Positions 36,648-49,759 are shown, numbered from the stretch's first letter. The stretch is DNA of 64,000 nt from Zhengitettix transpicula (GCA_037074705.1 CM073590.1:42245895-42309894); one strand, 5' to 3'. Notes: generated by a model from the sequence alone, not told the origin. A program made the numbers and translations.

Positions 36648-36849
36648 GTAAGGAATATTCGTAACCTTATATTTATGTACGTTGTACGCATAACCGATTT
36701 CTGAAAGTAGTTTATGTTAGTTGGTGAGGCAGTGCTGGAAAGTACTTTAGTTGCCACATCTTCGATCCACGCGGCGCGGGGATTGGTTGCCTCAGGGTGT
36801 CGGTCATGTGACGAGTCCGACAACCCCGCTAACACATGCCTTCTACAGT

Positions 36850-37800
36850 CAGCGAAATAAAACTCCTCCCGCGTACCGCAATATATTGAATGGTTTTATT
36901 AACCTAGGTAGGTCAGGAAGCGGTCTGTAATGCACACATTCGCTAAAACTTGTCAGAGTACTATTTCCAAAAAGTAGTCCTGGCGCAAGATGTTCAACTT
37001 GACGTGGGTATTATTAAGATACATCTGATATTTTCTTCTTTTTACTGATCTTAAATCTGTTCTGGGTTAGCTTCCTTTGCTTGTCACAACGGTTTTGTTT
37101 TTCAGACAACAGCAAGTATATCTTTGCGCTTTACTAACGCGTTTTATTTTCGTTGTGTTCATGTCGGGTCTTCGATCTCCAACGCAATAATTAAGTTCTT
37201 TTAGTAGATTATTTTTTAAAAAAAACATGAATGGTCGCTTTGGTACCGGTTCATTAGGTTTCGTTCCAGTATATTTCCTTGCGGGATAGTAAACTTGCCT
37301 TGCGTGGACTTGTTTACTACTTATTAAATTTCCGAAATACCTAATACTAATATCTTGTGTTTCTTATCTCAGTCAGCAGCTTATTAAACCATTAATAGTT
37401 CAGCTGCACCTTTTGTACTATTAATTGTTATTGTTTATGCCATACGTTTTCGTTGTGACATTGTTTTTTTTTGACAGAGACGTGGTTACAATCGAGGTAA
37501 TTATCGAAATATACAACGAATGATTCTGGCAGTTCTGTCTCTTTACATTGAATAATAATCGCGCTTATGATTAATATACATTATTATGCTAGTGACGAAA
37601 TGACTTTACCACCAGCAAATACTAGCCAATTATGTCGTCGGGGACATACAAGTCCCTCGTATTCCCCTGGAAATCAATTTGTTTCTTAGCATTGCCCGAA
37701 GTAATTTCGTGCGATGATCAGCATCTGCTTTAACAGCTTAGATAGTTAATTAAATAACGCGTGAATTGAGGCTGTTTCATTTCGTTTGTTGCGTTCTTAG
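36850..37800. other. AT-rich DNA, probably first intron
   Basis: No coding content. If the donor at 36648 is used this is intron 1. Confidence 0.4.
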
Positions 37801-37879
37801 TGGGCGTTAACGATTAGTGTGGGTTATTGTGTACTGGGACATGCCGGAGTTCATTTCCCTCTATTCCCCAACACATATA

Positions 37880-38130
37880 GAGGGTAATGACACGAGCTGG
37901 ATCTGCCCAAAATGCTGTTCGGTGCGCGGGCTTTTCGAAAAATCGAGCCTTAGCATATTGCGGCTGGGTTGTTATCGAGCGCGCCGCGACGTTTTGGCGC
38001 AAGATGCAAATGTTTGAGCTGGGTCAGCACGTAGCGCCGCGACGCCTGCCTTCGTACAGAGATATTTGGTAACTGTGTCGGGCGCGGCGTTGCAACTTCG
38101 TCTGAACTACTCGTATGCGTTCGCCGACGT
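37880..38130. promoter_or_regulatory. second CpG-rich island
   Basis: About 250 bp with dense CpG (TATCGAGCGCGCCGCGACGT, GTCGGGCGCGGCGTTGCAAC, CGTATGCGTTCGCCGACGTC). Frames are open on both strands, with the minus-strand frame (37950-38213) rich in Arg and Ser. It could be an alternative promoter, an intronic enhancer or an exon. No decisive motif. Confidence 0.35.
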
Positions 38131-38149
38131 CGCTGACTTTGTGCACGTG

Positions 38150-41100
38150 TTGCATTTGTACTTCTAAAGCGAACACTCAAATATTCATTTCTCCAATAGT
38201 TACCGGCAAACATTATTGTATTTCGTGTGCTCTTTCGTTTTAAACAAACCTGTATATAGTTTGAGAATATATGACACGACTAATGACTACTTTGACGTTT
38301 CCCGGAGTTCGTGTTTTTATAGGTCTTTTGAAGTTAACATCATGATGGAGTTTCTAGGAATCTTTCGTAGATGCGTTTATATTATATGTATTATATGAGC
38401 AATGTTGTTGAGATTGGTGTGCAGTTATCTGAAGGAAAACTAAACCAGTAAACAGAAAGTTACCTACTTAACATATAATATAAGTTAGTCGGGACTTGTC
38501 TTTAATATAGGGTAGACTCTTGAATTATGTATTTCCAGAGAGTTATTCAGAATATTTATTAAACCACTTATTTATAATAATAGAATATTTTGTCAGGTTC
38601 ATTAAAATTATCGTTTCCAGTGGTAGTAATAACTCTTAGAATTACCGGTATTTGCCATCATACTTAAATTCATATATTGTATAATTTACTGAAATTAAAT
38701 ATATTTAGTTCTGTACTTCTGCGTTACTGACCTGCGTCAATTTTTTTATTCTTGTTTAGCAAATGATTTTAGTTTAAGTATATTATTTCTGTTACTCGGG
38801 AGATCAACTAATTAATATTATTAAGTAGTTGACATTTTTCGTTACCTTGATGTCTATTAGGGCATGTGAAGGGATTATTTTTACTTCAGAAAAGTGAGTA
38901 ATGGACGCATTGAATATCATTATTAATTTTGTTATACTGAGTAGGGAATGTGAATATCAATATTTTTACGTCAAAGAAGTGGGGGCGTGTACAAATATAC
39001 GCATGTATATAATTTTCCAGGAAACTGTAAGCTGCTTCCCTTGGGTATTTGATACTTGTGCATTTCAAATTATATAATTTGTTAGCGCATGACGTTGTTT
39101 TAATATCAGAATTAATGAATTTAATTTAGGTTTTAAGGAAAGCTTGATAGACTTTGGTGTAATTATGTCTCCTCTAGATAAGTTCCAATAGCTTCCATCA
39201 TTTACATACAATGGATGTTATTGGCCGCTTCTGGCTTATAGCCGCTCCAACAAAGTACTCAATCGACTCACACGGTGCGCTTTCAATAAATAGAGTTTAA
39301 CATAAATTAAATCTTGCTTACGAATTTTAATAAATGAAACATTTGTAACTTTTGATTCAATGTGGAGATGGGTAGGCTTAAACGGAAATCCAGGCTAAGT
39401 TTGAAGCAGGCCATCATAGTGATAGTTGCCATATTATACTGAAATTCAAATTCAGTCAACATCTAGCGGCTGTCTTTCACCGAAAAGTTAACATTTTGTC
39501 TCCCCTTTGAAGAAGTCTCATGCTAGTATTCGTTTTTAATAATTACCTCTACAGAAGGATTTTGTTAATTATACAGCTTATATTCATGAGTGTAAATGTT
39601 TCTTGCATACAGCTGTTTTGATGCTGATCCAATTATGATATACAATATTAATTTACTGTATTGCTGATTCTCTTGTTATTTTCTTCTTTTTCCCTTGAAG
39701 ACGTTCAAATTAAATTTGGCGATCCATTTCATGTGAATGACAAATTTATTATTTTGTTCCTTGTTGAATAGTTACGTTAAGGTAATATATTTTCTGTCCT
39801 GAGGTGGATAAAATATTTCAAGAGTTGGTGTTATAATCAATACATAAGACGCTTGTGCTAGACACGAGTAATTTTTCTTAAACGAGAAGTGTACGTCAGT
39901 TTCGTATGTATGTAGGACAGTTCATACATAGACCTATTTCGTTTACTGCAATACCACAGAGATAGCATCCTACTATTCTATGCATTTTACAACCTATTCC
40001 GAAACAAAAGTAGTGGTTGGTTTAGCAGAATTTTCATTTGGAGCTGGGAATTATGGAGATGTAGAATAAGGAATTGGAATATGGCTTGGATTTAAAGATT
40101 TGTGAAAATGAATGTTAACTTTATAAAAAAAATTTGGGCAATTTTGAGGAATTATTCGATGAAGAATTAAAAGGTATTAATAGGTCGTATCAGAATTAAC
40201 AATTTGTGTCTGAACTGCATTAGTCCTTTAGGACATTAAATCTGAATGTAGGTCGTGTGCTGCTCTTGTTTTTTCGTTTTATGTCCTTGATCGCAATTTG
40301 ATTTTCCTTATATTTTACTGAAGTATCTTTTTTGCTTTCGAAAGATTTTGACTCTTATCTATCAATTATTAATAGTTTGGTACGTTAAAATTTAGATCGT
40401 GTGGCACCGCCCTAATAAAGTTATTCGGCAATAGAATTTTGATGGCGGTGAAGGCTGTTGCGGAGTCCCTTCTGTACTACTGGGCACAAAAACAAGTTCT
40501 ATCGACTTGTCTCCCCTTGTGCTAGTCAGAAAAAGCAAACTCCTCGAGAGAAGCTGCGTCGAGATAAGCCAGCTCTCCCCGTCATTCGACAGCAGCTGTA
40601 CAAATCACCGGAAACTGTGGCCGTTTTATTTTCTTGTGCGAGGGGAAGAGACGTTTTTCCGCATATTCCTCGGAGTCCTGAGCAAGTGCTGACACACTGA
40701 TGTAAATCGCGCCGGCCCGCCTGGCCTTGTGCCCATTTCTGGAACCGCAACCTCGCTTTGCACAAGACACACATACACTAATATATAAATCATTCTTTCT
40801 TCAAAATTGGATTCAATATTGAGCTTCAAGCGATCGTTTTCTCAATAAGCAATCGATTTTGATTAATATCAGTTTCTTGACAACCCGTCACCGCGTCTAT
40901 TTCCGCTTTCCCATAGAGCAATTCTCTTCTTTTTCTTTATCTTCATATTTTATCCTGATGGTAAACTTTTGGCCTCGTTTCTATTTTACACTTTAAATTA
41001 CACTATACTTATGTCACACACTAATGTTTTTGTTTGTCGTAATTTTGAAGACTGAAAGATTATTCGATTATTACATATCACCCGTCACCACGAAAAAAAT

Positions 41101-41260
41101 ATACTTCCCAGTTTCAATCTGAAATCTTATTCTTGGCCGGTAAAAATATTAATATACGTAGTTCTTACTAATTAGTTTTTTCATTTTTTACTATTTTTAA
41201 ATTACTGCTTACTTATCCCATCATGCCAGCACAATTTCGTACGTAGATAATTTACGTTAA
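38150..41260. other. AT-rich non-coding DNA with a GC-richer patch at 40440-40760
   Basis: The patch is open in several frames on both strands (40458-40700 plus, 40526-40774 minus) and has even base use, but I see no domain or splice pair. It may be an exon or an old repeat. The rest is A+T-rich without recognisable content. Confidence 0.4.
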
Positions 41261-41261
41261 T

Positions 41262-41365
41262 AATAATAAGAAAGATAGTCAAATACAGAGAAAATATTTG
41301 ATAATATAAATACCACACATCTTTCTTATTATTATTTTCAATCAGACGCAATTTTTTTTCATTTC
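41262..41365. mobile_element. Penelope-type tail ends, head-to-head
   Basis: On the minus strand 41262-41320 reads GATGTGTGGTATTTATATTA, TCAAAT, then TTTGACTATCTTTCTTATTA, matching the end of the family 1 tail (compare 4692-4745). From about 41318 the plus strand reads CTTTCTTATTATTATTTTCA and ATCAGACGCAATTTTTTTTC, the outermost end of the same tail (compare 3524-3565). Two tail ends therefore face each other. Confidence 0.55.
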
Positions 41366-42253
41366 AACGTCACTCGTTATTGTTCTAGTGAGATGTGTGC
41401 ACAACATGTATCTTTCATACACTAGTGTGGAAATAGTCATATTTTGAAAGTATTGCGAAATTATTATATGGTATAGCCTACATATTTTGAAAGGTGAGAC
41501 AGGAATATTAGAAACGACAGGGACTAAGGTGGTGAAGGCTGTAGTAGTTGTTAAGAAGTATGACGATAAATGGGTCACCATTTACTGAAATAGTATATTA
41601 CGAAGCTTGTATTCCGAAAAACTGGCTTGAAATAACTTATAATGAACTCATTTCACACAAATGTAAAACACCGGCTATCTTTTCTATTTCAAGAAATAGC
41701 GAGATTATCTATAATGTGCAATCGCCGAGTCATTTCATTCTGTGTTATTTGCGAACTACCAATTATGGCTTGAAGTCTTATGCACCAAGTATTTAAAATT
41801 TTATTATTTGTTCCGTTAATTAAATTTTAAAAAAAACTCCGCATGACTTGTCTCAACGATTGTTTATTTATTTTACATAGTTTTGTTCTCGTTTTCATAG
41901 CGTGATTATACTGGGTCGCTTGTTTTGGGTATCTGCAATTCTTAATTTTTCTGTTATGCCTTCGTTCTTGTTTTGTGGGTTGAGAAGTTAATTTAGAAGA
42001 GTCCGTGTGTGTCCTATGCGCATTACACGCGTGACAGAGAACGAAAACTATATTTACTAGAAGTTGGCAAGTGTGTCTGTTTTATAGGCCATAAAGTGCC
42101 TTTGTGCCTGGCGCCTTGACCTTGGAGTGATGAGTAAGAGACTAGAGTGAATGAACTGGGCGACTTGTGTCAGTTTCCATTTCGTGACCAGCCGCATCAT
42201 GAGTGTTCTTTGATTTTACTGTTTCTAATTTACGATAGACTGTCGGCAGTACG

Positions 42254-42261
42254 TATAAATA
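42254..42261 (+). promoter_or_regulatory. TATA-box candidate
   Basis: TATAAATA in the context CAGTACGTATAAATAGCACG, followed after about 25-30 bp by a GC-richer stretch (GCTACAGAGCTGTGGACGTG). The spacing fits a core promoter, but no gene is identified downstream. Confidence 0.25.
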
Positions 42262-42508
42262 GCACGCAAAGACTGGCTACAGAGCTGTGGACGTGGTCCT
42301 CGCTGTAAACGCTGGCCTGGGTCCTGAGTCACCGCTCTGTTCAGCATCGCATTCTATATTGCACTATAAAGTTACTTTCCTTTATTTATTTTATTTGCAA
42401 CTCAAAATGCGAAGCAAGAACAGTTTTGTTGATTATGAAAGTTTTATTTCCACTGACGCTTGGATTTCTTCACTATCTTCGTCATAAAATATTTGTTACT
42501 CTGGTTCA

Positions 42509-42510
<2 letters not shown>

Positions 42511-42557
<47 letters not shown>
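42511..42557. repeat. (TA)n microsatellite
   Basis: A TA tract of about 47 bp, about 90 bp left of retroposon copy D. Confidence 0.95.
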
Positions 42558-42560
<3 letters not shown>

Positions 42561-42644
42561 TATTATGTTTGATAAGCGACTTAATACTTCCGTACATGTT
42601 TATATGGACAGTTTACATTAAAAGTCCATACAAACAAATATCAA

Positions 42645-43134
42645 CTTTTCCTCTCGCAGGCACAACATTTCTGGCGAGACGGAGAATGGTCCCTTTGTGG
42701 GTGCCTTTTCTTCTCACCGTTTATGAACTAAGGTTTCACAAGTCGAAGCACCTCGACCTGTTTTGAGAGGTTTGTGTTCCGGGGTCGCAGACGTTGGGCA
42801 TACGATAAGAGTTGTCCGCTATTCCCATAGGAATAGTCGGCCAGCTGCCTCTTAAACTGGTCGAGGCACAGAGAAGGGAATGCTGCGTCCCTACAGCAAA
42901 CCCCTCTCCAGCCATCGGAAAGGCGTGGATGCAAGTTTTCTAGGGCTTGTCCTACATCACTTTCAGGCGAATAATACCGTGTAGGATCCTTAAACTACAG
43001 CCCGGGGGCCCCTAGTTAACCCTTTGCTACCTTCCTCTACCTTTCCGCATCCCCCCTTTCAAATACCTTCCTATGCTATTAAAGGGGAGTTGTCACCAAG
43101 TGGATTACCCTCATGTAGCCTGTTATTTAAAAAA
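42645..43134 (+). mobile_element. GC-rich poly(A)-ended retroposon, copy D
   Basis: Near full-length copy. It has CCTCTCGCAGGCACAACATT, TGAACTAAGGTTTCACAAGT, GGGCATACGATAAGAGTTGT, GGGAATGCTGCGTCCCTACA, GTGTAGGATCCTTAAACTAC, GCCCGGGGGCCCCTAGTTAA, CTATTAAAGGGGAGTTGTC and TGGATTACCCTCATGTAGCC, with a terminal A-run. Its first hairpin reads GTCGA...TCGAC (42742-42757), against GCCGA...TCGGC in copies A and E: both sides of the pair changed. Confidence 0.85.
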
Positions 43135-43796
43135 TAATATAAACTTTACAATATGTATGTTATAAAACAGATGATTGTGAGAGGTTGTTTTTTAGAAAAG
43201 CGCGCTAAAGTAAGCGGGAGTTTAATATTTAATCTTTAATATTATGATGAAAATATACATAGCTTTTTAGTGTGATTGTTTTCCTTTTGAGCGGAGCAGT
43301 AATATACCAGTTTATTTTAAAAAAGTGTGCAAGTTTGTATATTGTTTTGCTACGGATATGACACTCTTGATAATATTACTATCGCGTATGTATTGTTTTG
43401 AATATAATTATGGTAATTATGATTTTTTAATTTAACTTTTCTTATTTCTGTAAATAATTCTGAGGTAATAATATGCGCCTTTCCATTTTCGTGGTGTTTC
43501 ATCTCATGGTACCTTTTTGTTAGTTCTTAGCTTCCGCAAATACGGAATTTTTTGTAGTTTGTGTCTGTATATATTATATGAGTGAAGTAATGCGTTATAA
43601 ATATCGTGAAAACTATAGTCTACAGACATTAGGTGTCGTTAAGAATTTCGTTTGGAGACTCGTATATAGTTGTGTAATCTGAATTAATTTAATTGACTTA
43701 ATTATGACATAACCTAGAAATGGACTCTTACGTTTTACTCAATGAAAAGCTGCAATATGCAATTGTAAAAAAATATGATGTACTGTCAAGTCCGGC

Positions 43797-43804
43797 TATA
43801 AATA
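43797..43804 (+). promoter_or_regulatory. TATA-box candidate
   Basis: The context CGGCTATAAATAGGCGAGAG is a near-ideal TATA element. Expected start sites 25-32 bp on fall in GAGCCAGCTGTTGGATCAAC. No coding exon is recognised within the next few hundred bases, where a foldback repeat lies. Confidence 0.35.
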
Positions 43805-44002
43805 GGCGAGAGTTTTATAAGAGCCAGCTGTTGGATCAACTTCTGACACTGACACCGGATATGTGCTTATTGTGATGAAAGAATACTCATGGAGTGTAGA
43901 TGAAGTAAGACAGCTAGACGTAGGACGGAGTCCACACCTAACATTTCGCATAATTTATAATTACAGAAATAATTTTAAATTAACGTCTGTTTTGGATTAG
44001 TA

Positions 44003-44385
44003 AAACAATTGATGACCTTATACAGATACTTTTAATTTTTATTATGACGACGTTTAGATACCTTTTTGTATCTTCAGGTATTTTCCAACAGAGGAGGTAT
44101 TTGTAAATTATGAGATTTATAGTATAATTGTAAAAACTTTGCGAATATAATAACTTGTTAATCGTTTAATTGTGCTAGTTTATTAAATTAATTTGGTAAG
44201 TTGTTTATTGTTTCATTTTGTGTACTTTAACTTGTCTTCGTACAATTATACTATAAATCTAATCATTTGTAAATACCTCTGTAGGAAAATACGAGAAGAA
44301 GATACGAAAAGGTATCGAAATGTCGTCTTAATATAAATAAATAGTAGTGTCTGTAGAAGGTCATCTATTGTTTTATTGATTTTCT
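44003..44385. repeat. large inverted repeat of Penelope-type tails (family 2)
   Basis: Left arm about 44003-44132 and right arm about 44241-44385 are imperfect reverse complements separated by about 108 bp. The shared outer-to-inner order is AAAACAATWGATGACCTT, CAGAYACT, GACGACRTTT, GATACC...GTATC, GTATTTTCC, ACAGAGG and TATAGTATAATTGTA. The right arm carries GATACGAAAAGGTATCGAAA (stem II plus GAAA, H6); the left arm carries the same motif reversed with a 3-base loss (H5). Both match the tail at 31040-31140. The inner blocks extend the homology beyond the 31 kb copy. Confidence 0.85.
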
Positions 44386-44399
44386 AGTAAATTCTACAT

Positions 44400-45330
44400 A
44401 TCCTAAAATGTCAGAAATTTTATCAATTTAATGAAAATGATAAATTGTAAATTTCCTACAACAATGTATTGTTAGCGAATTATAACATAATTATTTGATA
44501 ATGGCGAAATAAGTTTATGGCCATTCACAGTATTTGACGCCAAAAGGCACAGTTATGGCATATAATATAAAATTTGAAACTGAAATTTCTTATGGTTCAA
44601 TTTTTTAATTCTTGCTATTTCCAACCTCCTTAATTATTTTCTTCCCATAAACTGTGTTTGTGAGCGGAAAATATTCAGTGAAATAATTTATATACTGTAG
44701 AATTAACATGAAGTAATTACTATTAGTAGGGTACATTAAGCAACTGTACTTATTTAATATAGATTTAGCCGAATAATGATAATAGTAATCTGTAGCCTGC
44801 ACTGTAATGTACCAACAAAGTATACGTGCATTCTATGACTAATTTTCGATGGTGAGAAATTAGATTAGATACATTTTACTCAATCTCAATATCTATTTTA
44901 GTGCGAAATAACGTGCTGTAGAAATTTGTGCAGATTTTGTAATAGGCTTTCGTCACAGAGACAAAGCTACCAGCTGGGGGGAAACTCCCGTTAGCTTCTG
45001 TATTGACCACATTTTCTGCAAACGTCAACAATAATCTTAACATATGTTATAAAATAGTAATGTGCTTACCTTGAATCATAACCTGAATTTGAAAGATTCA
45101 AATTTCATACCAAATGCTGCAATTTAATCCCTTACCGTTTGTTGAAAATGCTTGCGCCTTTTGTAAAATATAGTTACTGCATAAACTACGTTTAACTTAA
45201 TTTTTTATTAAACAGAGATTCTGAATAAAGTACTTTCGTGTTTCCAACCACGTTAAAGTAATCCTCCACGTTTTGATAGAGTGCTCTGCCATTGCGGTTT
45301 ACTTGCGTTACAATGATAACGATTATGTTA
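44400..45330. other. AT-rich non-coding DNA
   Basis: No gene, RNA or repeat family member is recognisable here. Confidence 0.5.
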
Positions 45331-45334
45331 CTGC

Positions 45335-45412
45335 CCAAAAAGCCTCTCTCGGGATGCGAACGTAGACGTACTGTTTTACAAACTTTGCACCTTAACCAAT
45401 AAGCCACTGGTA
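45335..45412 (-). pseudogene. tRNA-like sequence, tRNA pseudogene or SINE head
   Basis: On the minus strand TGGCTTATTGGTTAAGG (45390-45406) fits a pol III A box as in Leu/Ser-type tRNAs, and CGTTCGCATCCC (about 45350-45362) resembles a B box 28 bp later. Between them GTTTGTAAAAC can form a small anticodon-like arm. The acceptor arm does not pair well, so this is not a working tRNA. A tRNA-derived SINE is the likeliest origin; I see no second copy in the window. The 71-codon minus frame across it is fortuitous. Confidence 0.45.
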
Positions 45413-45429
45413 TTTCTTCTTTGATGTCT

Positions 45430-48120
45430 TATAACTATGTACCTATTATGGCCCAATATTATAACATAATTATTGGTAAGTCGTCCTATGTTAACGGGGG
45501 AAAAAATATAATCGATTTGACCCCCATCGCATTAAAAGAATATATCCTACTATTTCTTAACGTTCACTTACTACGGTGTAGCCTATTTTCAAAAATACAA
45601 AAAAATTCAATTATAATAAAAAACGACACTAAACATTGACAGAAGACATTTAAAATGCTCTGCCATAATCGTATATATATATATATAATCAATTAGCGTT
45701 GAATTTAATATTTTAGTACTTTTATTTCTTATTAATTGTATGATTTTTGTTTACATTAGATGTAATTGTAAAAGTTACCTATTCGGCATTCTGCATTAAC
45801 AGACAACTGAATATCACGGAATTGGAAACAAATTATTTTATTGTGTTGGGACATTTTGTTATGAACCTATTGCATACATTAATCGGTAATTATTTGAATT
45901 TATCAGTGAAGCTAGTATTAGATATTTAAAATATATTTCGCGATAATAAATTTTATACTTGAATGCCATATTATAATACAGTTTTATCCATTTTTTAAAT
46001 TGTGTTATTTTAACGATGAACATACATTTTCAAAATATTCAGAAAAATGAAGTTGTTAATTCACTGTAGAACATTTTCAAAATAACAGGTGTGATGTGTT
46101 CAGCGTTTTGCTGTAACCAGAATGATGCATCGTATCCCGAATAACAGCAACGAACACTGCAAATATTGTTATGAACTGACATCCATAAACTGTTCATAGG
46201 CTATGTCTGCCTCCGTATTTATTTTACTTCTGTGACTTGTTATTTCCTGTTGCTAATACGGTGTGAGTAAAGTAGTAATTGTTGTTGATGAAAGATTTGC
46301 TACATTGGAGATAAGTAAATTGACTGTAGTATAGAACTCGTATATACGCATACATTGCTGTAATTTCATAGCTGTGGTTATATCATCGCATTACAAAATC
46401 AATCTAACACAGTCGTACTTATAGTGAAGGTGTACTCATAAATCATACTCAAAATATTGGAGAGCTACACGCTGGACCGGGTGGAAGAGCCAAACACAGT
46501 ATTTAAGATTTTTAGGCCGAGTCGAGTATGAATATAGAACTGACGTTGATTGAAAATTATATTTATCTGACAGTAAGTATTACTAAAATAATTAAATTAG
46601 CCAATAAAGGCAGATAATTGTGTATTAAATTAAATTAAATTCTAGAATTACATTTCGTGAAAATACAACATTATTTCCTAATTTTGGGACATTAATTAGA
46701 AAGTATATCAAAATTAATATAGGAAATATATCTTCATGGTGTGGTTGTAGTTGATTAATTTGTGAAGACTATGTTGTAGGTGGGGGGAGGCATATCCGTC
46801 GCTTGATTTGTAAATATCCTTCTGATTGGTGACGACTTCCTTTCCAAAGTCCGATGAAATAGGGCGGCGTAGATATGACGAAGATAGTGAGCGACGTGTA
46901 TAAAACAGCTGCGGAAATATGTTAACATGTTTCCTGTTATTAACCACATTGAAAAATTATCTATTACCATTGCCATTTTTTCTTTAGTAGAGAGCATTTT
47001 TAACGACTAATATAGTCCAAAGCGTCGTTAGTTTATCTAAATGAATTCCATAGCTTCAAAAATTGAAGTGACAACAGTAGGGTTTGTCAATGTATTTGTC
47101 CGACTTGCTTGTATGTAATCTCTTGTTCCGTCACACTAATAAAATATATCACTTTAGGGTCTTGCAAATAAAAAAACTTGAACTATGCGTACATTACGAT
47201 ATGAAAATCTAGATAATATATTTAGGCTATATTTTATGTTTTAATATTTTGTAAGATCGGATTACATTTCCTCGTTATGAACAAAAAGTATGGGAGGAAT
47301 CTTAAATTTTTAAAAAAAATCGCCTTAAAACCTACACATACCTTAAGTAATTTATGTAAATTTGCAAAACAAATAGAAATATCGTGAAAACAACGTAAAG
47401 AGATATACGTGTTTCGTTATGTTTATTGCTTTGACTTTATGATTTGTAAATCAAGTAATTGCTTCTTGGGTTGGGCATAATCCTAAATTCCTTAATCCAC
47501 CGATTAAAATTTTTTAAATAAGAACGAAAAAACCTTTTGCTGTGTGTGAAGTACCTTTCGCTTTGGTTAATTTATTTTCGTTTCATGCATTCGTGTGATT
47601 AACGGCGTAGGGGTTAAATCAAAAGGTGAACAATTTTATCTTTGAGGAGTTATTTGTGAACTGCCTTGACTTTGAACATGTTTACCTACTTCAGTAGTAA
47701 TGTAACTGCCATTTAGTCCCGACTGATAACGCCGTGTCCACTTAGCAGTTGAAATACAGCAGAGTTGGTGGCTCCCTTCCCTGGGGATGCATTCCTAACG
47801 TGCTTGCAAAACGCACCGACACATCGCCCCTTATAACTAATGTTATTTTTGGAGTCTTGTATAATTAGAGTTGCATATATCAAATACAATTAATTGCAAA
47901 ACATTAGTTTACGTCACTAGTCGTGTATTTGATATGAGCATTGCTTTACAGAGCTGTCTGCATGGTAATTATTACAGCGTGTGTTCATGTTTTATGCATG
48001 TGGTCGCAAAATCAGGCCCGGTTATTTTTTATTTTTTACTGAGGCGAACGTGGAAGGAGATATAAATGCGAATACGAATATAACGTTAAGCGTTTTTTTT
48101 CCGTTTGAAAACCTGTGGCC
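45430..48120. other. AT-rich non-coding DNA
   Basis: Contains a short TA tract (45672-45687). No gene or repeat family member is supportable. Confidence 0.5.
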
Positions 48121-48340
48121 GAGTGTTGATTTTACTTCTCGTTGTCGACTGCGGAGCTAAGAAACTAGACAAATATGTTTATTTGTCGTGGGCATAGTCG
48201 ATGTTGGCCACCTCTGCAACGACGTGCGGCCGGGTCCGGGATTTATGCTCGCCAGTTGTCTTCGAGCAGGTGCCCGTTCGACCTACTCACCTACATAGCA
48301 TGTGTTGACTTAGCATTTAGCATGGCACCATCTCCTCCTG
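48120..48340. promoter_or_regulatory. GC-richer island
   Basis: About 200 bp with several CpGs (CAACGACGTGCGGCCGGGTC) and short frames on both strands. A promoter, exon or old repeat are all possible. No decisive motif. Confidence 0.2.
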
Positions 48341-48844
48341 CACTCCATCCACTCTTACTGTTTCCGTCGCGAGACAAACATCTGACGAATTGCAATAAGT
48401 CGAATTCGATCTCTACACGTTGATAGCATTTCGTTGCAACGTTCATATTGGACTCCCCCTCCCCCCCCACACACAATTCCCGAGATATTTTTTTTACATT
48501 ACCTGAAGGAACCATTTCACCTTACACATATGTCGAGATGAAATGATCGTCTGTAAGAAGCTATTACTACTGCGACCATAAACGAAGGAAAATTGTAAAG
48601 GGAGTATCGATGTTAATTTTTGGCTTTTCTTGATAAGGGAGATTTGTAACATTATTTATCCTAATCACAAAACTATCCCAACCGAACACTGTTACAGTTA
48701 AACGATAAAAAGTTGAAGTTATTAGCGCTGCCTTTTACCAAGATCGATCGACGCTGTGAATACTTCAAGTGCAAGAAAAAATAAAATTTGCAACCTTCAA
48801 TCATGGGAATGCTGTATAATGATTAGAGAACTATATGCAAGTGT

Positions 48845-48866
48845 GTATATATGTATATATATATAT
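48845..48866. repeat. (TA)n microsatellite
   Basis: TA tract interrupted by one ATG. Confidence 0.9.
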
Positions 48867-49759
48867 CATTTGAATCGGGGACATCTTAAATCTTGAAAAC
48901 GTATATCCTTCTTTTGTAAGACTGCGTATATCGAAAGTGGACGTCCTTAGCATGTTTACGAGATATTTTCCCCCCATTACTTGTTTAAATTTTAATGCAA
49001 AGTATTTTGCTAATCAAAGGTACTATAACGCAAAGAAACTCAACCTAAATTTTCTTTATTTTGCTAACTTAAACGTGTCAGAACATTTGAAGTGAAAATA
49101 TTGCCGATATTTTTTAATCTTGAACTTATTTTATTTGTATCGGAGGCATATTATCCGCATTTTTAATTAAATATGTTCCTTTTCATCGGTGTTATTTGCG
49201 TTAACTGTTCACGATTCTCTGAACTAATGTCTTTGTTCGCAGCTTTCAAAAACGTTATATCTTACAAAATAACCAGCGAGTTGTCGAATTTTTCTTTCAA
49301 AAATGCTTAAAAGTTCTGCAATTCTTTTTTAACGTTTACCACCCTCAATTCAGTACTGTCTCAGCAGCGTCTCAGACCGATGCGAACAAAAATCACACAG
49401 GTCCCTCGTCCGCTCCCCCCGCCCCAGGATATAATCTGGGCTTCCCTACAAAGAACCTAGCAAAACGTCCTGCACACTTTTAACCGATTAATAGAAAAAG
49501 CTAGTTGTTTCAGTTAACACCATCATCTTTAACTTTAGTTACCAAGGTGTACAGAATTCGTTTAATGAGCAATTTACTTGTTCGTCCAATCTAGGATTTC
49601 TGCTGTAACAGAGGATCTCATAAGAATAATCAGTATAGTTTACAACTTGCATATGTCGTGTTCATCGATTGGCGGAGAACACAATCCACTAGACTTAGCT
49701 TCCACCTATTCGTCTTGGCCCACCTACTTAATTTGTGTAAGTTATTTTGTAATTGTGGT

